Positions 63,827 to 64,000 of a stretch of 64,000 nucleotides of DNA are shown here, piece by piece. The position numbers and the translations under genes are program-made. Under the pieces are notes generated by a model. It had not been told where the DNA came from, ran no database searches, and saw only the letters and a program-made list of their open reading frames with translations. Source of the DNA: Planctomycetia bacterium (GTDB taxonomy: Bacteria; Planctomycetota; Planctomycetia; Pirellulales; JACPPG01); the NCBI GenBank assembly GCA_016191115.1, contig JACPPG010000013.1:79186-143185 (forward strand), given 5' to 3'. How positions within the stretch are numbered: position 1 is the stretch's first letter; each line of letters opens with the position of its first letter.

Positions 63827-64000
63827 ACACCGGCGATCACATCTGGCAAGAGTTCTGATCCGTTCAACAGCCGCCATCTTTTGGAGGCGGATTGCATGAG
63901 TTTGAAGACCATCGTCAGGCAAGCGGTGCGGCTGCCGTTGCCCTTGGTGCGACAATGTCGCAAGCGGACCGTGGCGAAGGTGCTCTCGATGGGGTTGGTC
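63784..64000 (-). CDS. IS256-family transposase, C-terminal part (cut by window edge)
   Basis: The minus-strand frame reads TNPIESTFATVRLRHCRTKG, TACLTMVFKLMQSASKRWRL, LPDVIAGVQFIDGIKLQVTA to a TGA at 63784. This is the conserved C-terminal part of Mutator-type transposases (the NPIESTFATVR and KGN/SR patterns). The N-terminal DDE part lies outside the window. Confidence 0.88.
   Translation of the reverse strand, partial: TNPIESTFATVRLRHCRTKGNGSRTACLTMVFKLMQSASKRWRLLNGSELLPDVIAGVQFIDGIKLQVTAA

Overview
The window (about 65% GC by eye, dense, mostly short intergenic gaps) looks like chromosome of a planctomycete, most likely of the Pirellulales type. The evidence is a surface protein with an LEPR-XLL-like N-terminal motif, a DUF1559 pseudopilin-like protein, a PVC-type heme-binding CxxCH protein with HEAT-like repeats, a BlaI/M56 (BlaR1-like) pair, a formylglycine-generating enzyme, small 'FRYSLRTLL' membrane proteins, and many hairpin-type dispersed repeats. 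There is no rRNA gene, intact tRNA gene or CRISPR array.

Layout. 0.3-3.4 kb: large cyclophilin/Ig-like surface protein. 3.5-5.3 kb: hslVU protease operon (minus). 5.6-8.9 kb: D-2-hydroxyacid dehydrogenase, MATE transporter, small membrane protein. 9.1-14.4 kb: a minus-strand, translationally coupled three-gene operon (FG-GAP protein, trypsin-like protease, large exported protein). 15.1-16.5 kb: secretin-like protein. 16.7-20.3 kb: BlaI repressor with a visible promoter and operators, an M56 sensor-protease apparently split at a C9 tract, and two periplasmic-domain ORFs preceded by a duplicated leader. 20.4-28.9 kb: NtrC-type regulator, tandem Usp, MoaA, His/Cys-rich protein, DUF1559 protein, lipoprotein, amine oxidase. 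29-33 kb: FGE, a membrane protein/winged-helix pair, UppS, ferritin-like protein. 33.5-40.7 kb: PVC cytochrome, hypothetical protein, membrane pyrophosphatase. 41.5-48.8 kb: HtrA, ThiL, a deleted group II intron, VWA protein, saccharopine-dehydrogenase-like enzyme, two small proteins. 49-53.3 kb: exported alpha/beta-hydrolase-like protein and Gly/His-rich TPR protein. 53.7-55 kb: decayed segment (possible phage capsid relic) and a thioredoxin. 55.7-63 kb: SGNH protein, amidohydrolase, class-C beta-lactamase-like protein, degenerate NtrC-like regulator, receiver-like protein, Mrp ATPase. 63.1-64 kb: frameshifted zinc-ribbon gene and an IS256-family element running off the window edge.

The most notable non-genic signal is a dispersed ~157-bp MITE-like element, seen six times. 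Three full-length copies end in CAGGGCC/GGCCCTG-type inverted repeats. Two of these are flanked by perfect 10-bp target-site duplications and the third by a near-perfect one; the other three copies have lost the right end. Copies lie upstream of hslV, upstream of the secretin gene, at the 5' end of the His/Cys-rich gene, and fused into a small ORF. Other signals: a matched pair of ACTTT-N7-AAAGT operators around a winged-helix regulator locus and uppS; a tRNA-Ser(UGA)-like relic in the largest gap; a Ser-to-Trp change at a hydrolase nucleophile elbow; and an NtrC-like regulator that has lost its ATPase and sigma-54 contact motifs.
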